64,000 nt of DNA from Himantopus leucocephalus (Eukaryota > Chordata > Aves > Charadriiformes > Recurvirostridae). Position 1 is the first letter of the stretch. Each line of letters begins with the position of its first letter. The translations under genes were made by a program, and so were the position numbers. A model generated the notes under the pieces. That model did not search any database. It saw only the letters and a list, made by a program, of their open reading frames with translations, and was not told the DNA's origin. Location: positions 63,025,599 to 63,089,598 of the forward strand of contig RSEF01000003.1 of NCBI GenBank assembly GCA_003993805.1, in the 5' to 3' direction. Of the stretch, positions 61,101-64,000 are shown piece after piece.

Positions 61101-64000
61101 AGAAAAAACACTGTACAAGTGCCACACCATTTTATAAGCACTTGACACAAGGCATTAATCATTTTTCCTTGGTAGAAGCAGCTTGCCAAGTATTGTTCTC
61201 TGTTCTGGGGGTGAATTCAATGAGCACTGCACCTACCTAATAGAGACTGAAAGCTGGCCCAGGGTTTCACTTTGAAGGCATTTTGCTGGAGCTTTCCTGT
61301 CATATTGCATTCATTTCTATAGGATTCAAAATCTTTAGCTCCTTAAAGAGCTACATGGGGACACAGATATGTGGGGGTCACTCTGTGCAGTTCAGCCTCC
61401 TGCCTCCAACAGCCTCCATTTACCATCGCTCTGGGAAAAGGTGGAAACCACCCAGACAACTGCATAAAGCTCTCATGGGAGGAAATGCCTTCCTGGTTCC
61501 TGCAGAGATCAGCGTGTGCCCCGAAGCATGAGATTTGATTACCTTACTCCAGAACACAAAACTTCTAATGCTATTAGAAAGCCTTCAGGCTATTAGGAAT
61601 TTTCTTGAAATACAGCTACCATGTCTAGCTTGATGACTCCCTGTAGAACAGGCCATGTGCCTGGTATTTCCTTGTACTAATCACCAATCATTAATATCAT
61701 CACATGAGCCCTGTTCATAACCAAATGTCCGTTTGCAAGAAGCCAAGGGCCACCCAGTCTTAGCTTCCACCAGAAAAGAAAAGGTCAGTCTCAGATTCAG
61801 GACTACTAGGACAACCTGCTTACAAGAAAGGTCTATTTCTCCACTTACTACGAGCAGCTGTGCACGTACACACCCCCCCCATTCTGGGAGCTCAGACTTT
61901 TTCTGTAGCAGGGAAATTTTCAGAGGAAGCATGCACCTGCCAGCTGTGCAAACTGGGTCAACAGCCTGACCATTAGCATTTCACCCAGAGACTTATTCTC
62001 AACCTTACAGTGCACCTGCTGTTTCGCCCAAGGGCTTGGATGGAAAAAAGCCCTGTGAAGTAACCACGGTTTGGAGAATCTCAGGTCTGAGCTATTCTGG
62101 GAGGAGAAGAAAGAGAGAGAAAGAAAGAAAGACAAAGCTAAGCCAAGTTGGCTAACCCTGTGATCCCTTGTACTAAAACCGACGGGCAAACTGCGTACCT
62201 GTAGGCAAACAATGTTATGTCATTTACTTGATCTGCACCATAACCACAGATCACTCCAAATAGTCTAAGGAAAAGGTGAATCTTTTCCAAGTCCCATCTC
62301 CTGCAGATCATTCAGCCATGAAGAGTTCTTACGTTCCCCCAGAAGAGACAAAATGCTCTTCTTGAGATCCATTGATACCCAGAGGTTTGCTGGATGTAAG
62401 GGCCCCTGCACCTCACCTGACCAGATCTGACCTGGTAGCATCACTGGCAAAATCCTTGCTGCCCTAAATGAAGCAAGGATTTCATTCCCTGGCCCTGCAA
62501 AAGCTTCAGGTTCTGCAATTTCAGTACAGTAAGATCTGTGACTCTCAGAAAGCTTTGCACTAGAGTAACCCATTAGGCATTTTTTCACCATATGATAACT
62601 GGCTTTACAGGCAGTACAGTCAGCTGGATTATACCCAACGGTGCTGGGCCAACTCACATGGTGGCTCTGCAAGCAGACTCCTTTCCTCCTCCGTACAGGT
62701 CTTTAACAGAACAAACAGCATGCAGAAGGATGCAGCATTCTCCTCCTACAGGGATAAGGGGACACATACAAAGATTTTTATTTTATTTTTAATGTTACCA
62801 AAAGATCTGAAAATAGCTACTTCTGTATTGAATAATTGTGTAGATGGCACTGAAGAGCTGAGAAAAGACAAGCAATAACCTCTGCCGTACCAAATAGCAA
62901 AGATCTCCTCTCTGGCTAGAGATATAGTTGAGTGGAGAAGGGATTTAAAGCCTTACAATTGCCAGAAAAAATAACAATACAGTTTAATTTTCAAGTTGTG
63001 CTGGAAGGTGTCAACGTATAAATATATTTAAAATAATAAATACATGGATGAATATATAGCTCAACATAAATATTTCACAATTTCAGAAAAAGTATAAAGG
63101 ATAGAGACAAAAATGACCAGCACTGCATGGGTGATATATTGGTATCAGAATGAGAGAAAAAACTTGATATGCTCCATCTCACAAAATGACTGGAATAAGA
63201 ATGAGGGGAGGTTTGTTGTTCTGTTTAGTGTCTGTGTCTGCTTCGTTCTTTATGTTATCAAATCTTAAATTGATTTGAATTTTGTGTTGAAATAAAGTCA
63301 AGAACTCAAAATTAAATTAAGGTAGAATGGCAAGTTTTGCCCGATTTTAAGATGACATCACCTGTTTTTACAAAGTTTTTACCCGAAAGCAGTTTTCACT
63401 CATGACTTAGATAATGGAGGAGATCAACTGAGCTACAAAATTGAGATCTGAATTTTTAACCTCCTTTTTCCTTCAAAATTTAAGAGAACTTGGAGCAAGG
63501 CTTTTTGATTTGACACAACCAATTTAAATGGCTGCAGATGTTTGTGAATCTTTGAATGAATCTGCACTATGAATTTTTCTCTCTAAGAAGACACTAGACA
63601 AATTTTAATCTGCCTCCAGTCTTTTGAGAGACCATTCTAAACCCTCTAGGCCTCAATCAGTTGTCACTAGTTCTACTCACGGCAGAACTATGTCTTTCAG
63701 AAAATACGGATCTATTCACATGCAATGGTTCTTCCTATGAACTGAAGAGGTGCACTTTTTCTTTCTGTCAAACTTTTCTTTCTGACAACATCTTATTTAT
63801 GCTCTTTCAATATTAAACTGGGGCAATCTATCAGAAATGAACTTCTGCAAACAGGAGGTCTGGCGAAAGCCAAATTAGAAAAGTGCCTTATGTCTATGTA
63901 ATAATCGGGTTTCTATTTAATTAGAAAAGACAGTACAGGATAAATAGGGGAATTATAGTAGTACTTTAAAGTAAGCATCTTACGAACATTCTGTGACTTG
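58123..64000. other. Single-copy-like sequence to window end, no gene proven
   Basis: Nearly 6 kb with no recognised repeat family. The longest frames are 155 codons (58269-58736, plus, in a GC-richer patch) and 135 codons (62265-62672, minus). Neither contains a domain I recognise. The last kilobase is strongly AT-rich. Confidence 0.5.
62104..62132. repeat. Purine-rich (GA)/(GAAA)n microsatellite
   Basis: GAGAAGAAAGAGAGAGAAAG continues as AAAGAAAGA-type units. Simple repeat only. Confidence 0.8.

Noticed and set aside
62265..62672. 135-codon minus-strand open frame
   Set aside because: No domain or splice context that could be recognised; not enough to call a gene.
1..64000. CRISPR array, operon, ribosome binding sites or prokaryotic mobile elements
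   Set aside because: No spaced identical repeats, no packed coding frames and clear avian LINE content; the window is eukaryotic.

Overview
The window looks like nuclear DNA of a bird. It holds many CR1 (chicken repeat 1) LINE fragments with the avian 3' tail (ATTCTATGA or ATTCTGTGA octamer-like repeats, or the reverse complement ATCATAGAATCATAGAATGG). It also holds an avian-type LTR remnant. The base composition is AT-rich and single-copy-like, there are no closely packed reading frames, and nothing prokaryotic is visible. The species cannot be told from the sequence.

No protein-coding exon, rRNA, tRNA or other RNA gene could be supported. The longest open frames (196, 155, 154, 148, 142 and 141 codons) match nothing I recognise, apart from frames inside CR1 copies, which are broken reverse-transcriptase pieces. 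The simplest reading is a gene desert or the inside of a very long intron.

Layout. 1-39: CR1 3' tail. 1221-1970: CR1, minus. 1971-13150: mostly single-copy, with small tandem duplications and an unexplained GC-richer patch at 9150-9800. 13151-13383: old CR1, plus. 16550-16751: CR1, plus, cut by an assembly gap. 20318-20420 and 21511-21592: ancient amniote LINE/SINE relics. 24101-25327: the longest CR1, plus, with a decayed reverse-transcriptase frame. 30767-31435: two CR1 pieces, minus, the first cut by a gap. 32616-32682: ancient LINE 3' tail. 35700-36900: G-rich, repetitive-looking tract. 42410-42662: two CR1 tails in opposite orientation either side of a gap. 43973-44316: CR1, minus. 46919-47025: palindromic relic. 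50230-51605: an avian LTR-like element split by a CR1 fragment, with 46-47 bp internal subrepeats. 52605-52975 and 56684-57290: ancient CR1/L3-type LINEs, minus. 57891-58122: CR1, plus, cut by a gap.

All four 100-base N runs fall inside CR1 copies. Comparing their flanks with other CR1 copies in the window suggests that three of them hide about 380-600 bases each, so 100 N is a placeholder. I found no convincing undescribed system. The points most worth a second look are the LTR/CR1 nest at 50.2-51.6 kb, the inverted CR1 ends at the 42.5 kb gap and the G-rich tract at 35.7-36.9 kb.

Repeat family assignments come from remembered consensus patterns; no database search was run.
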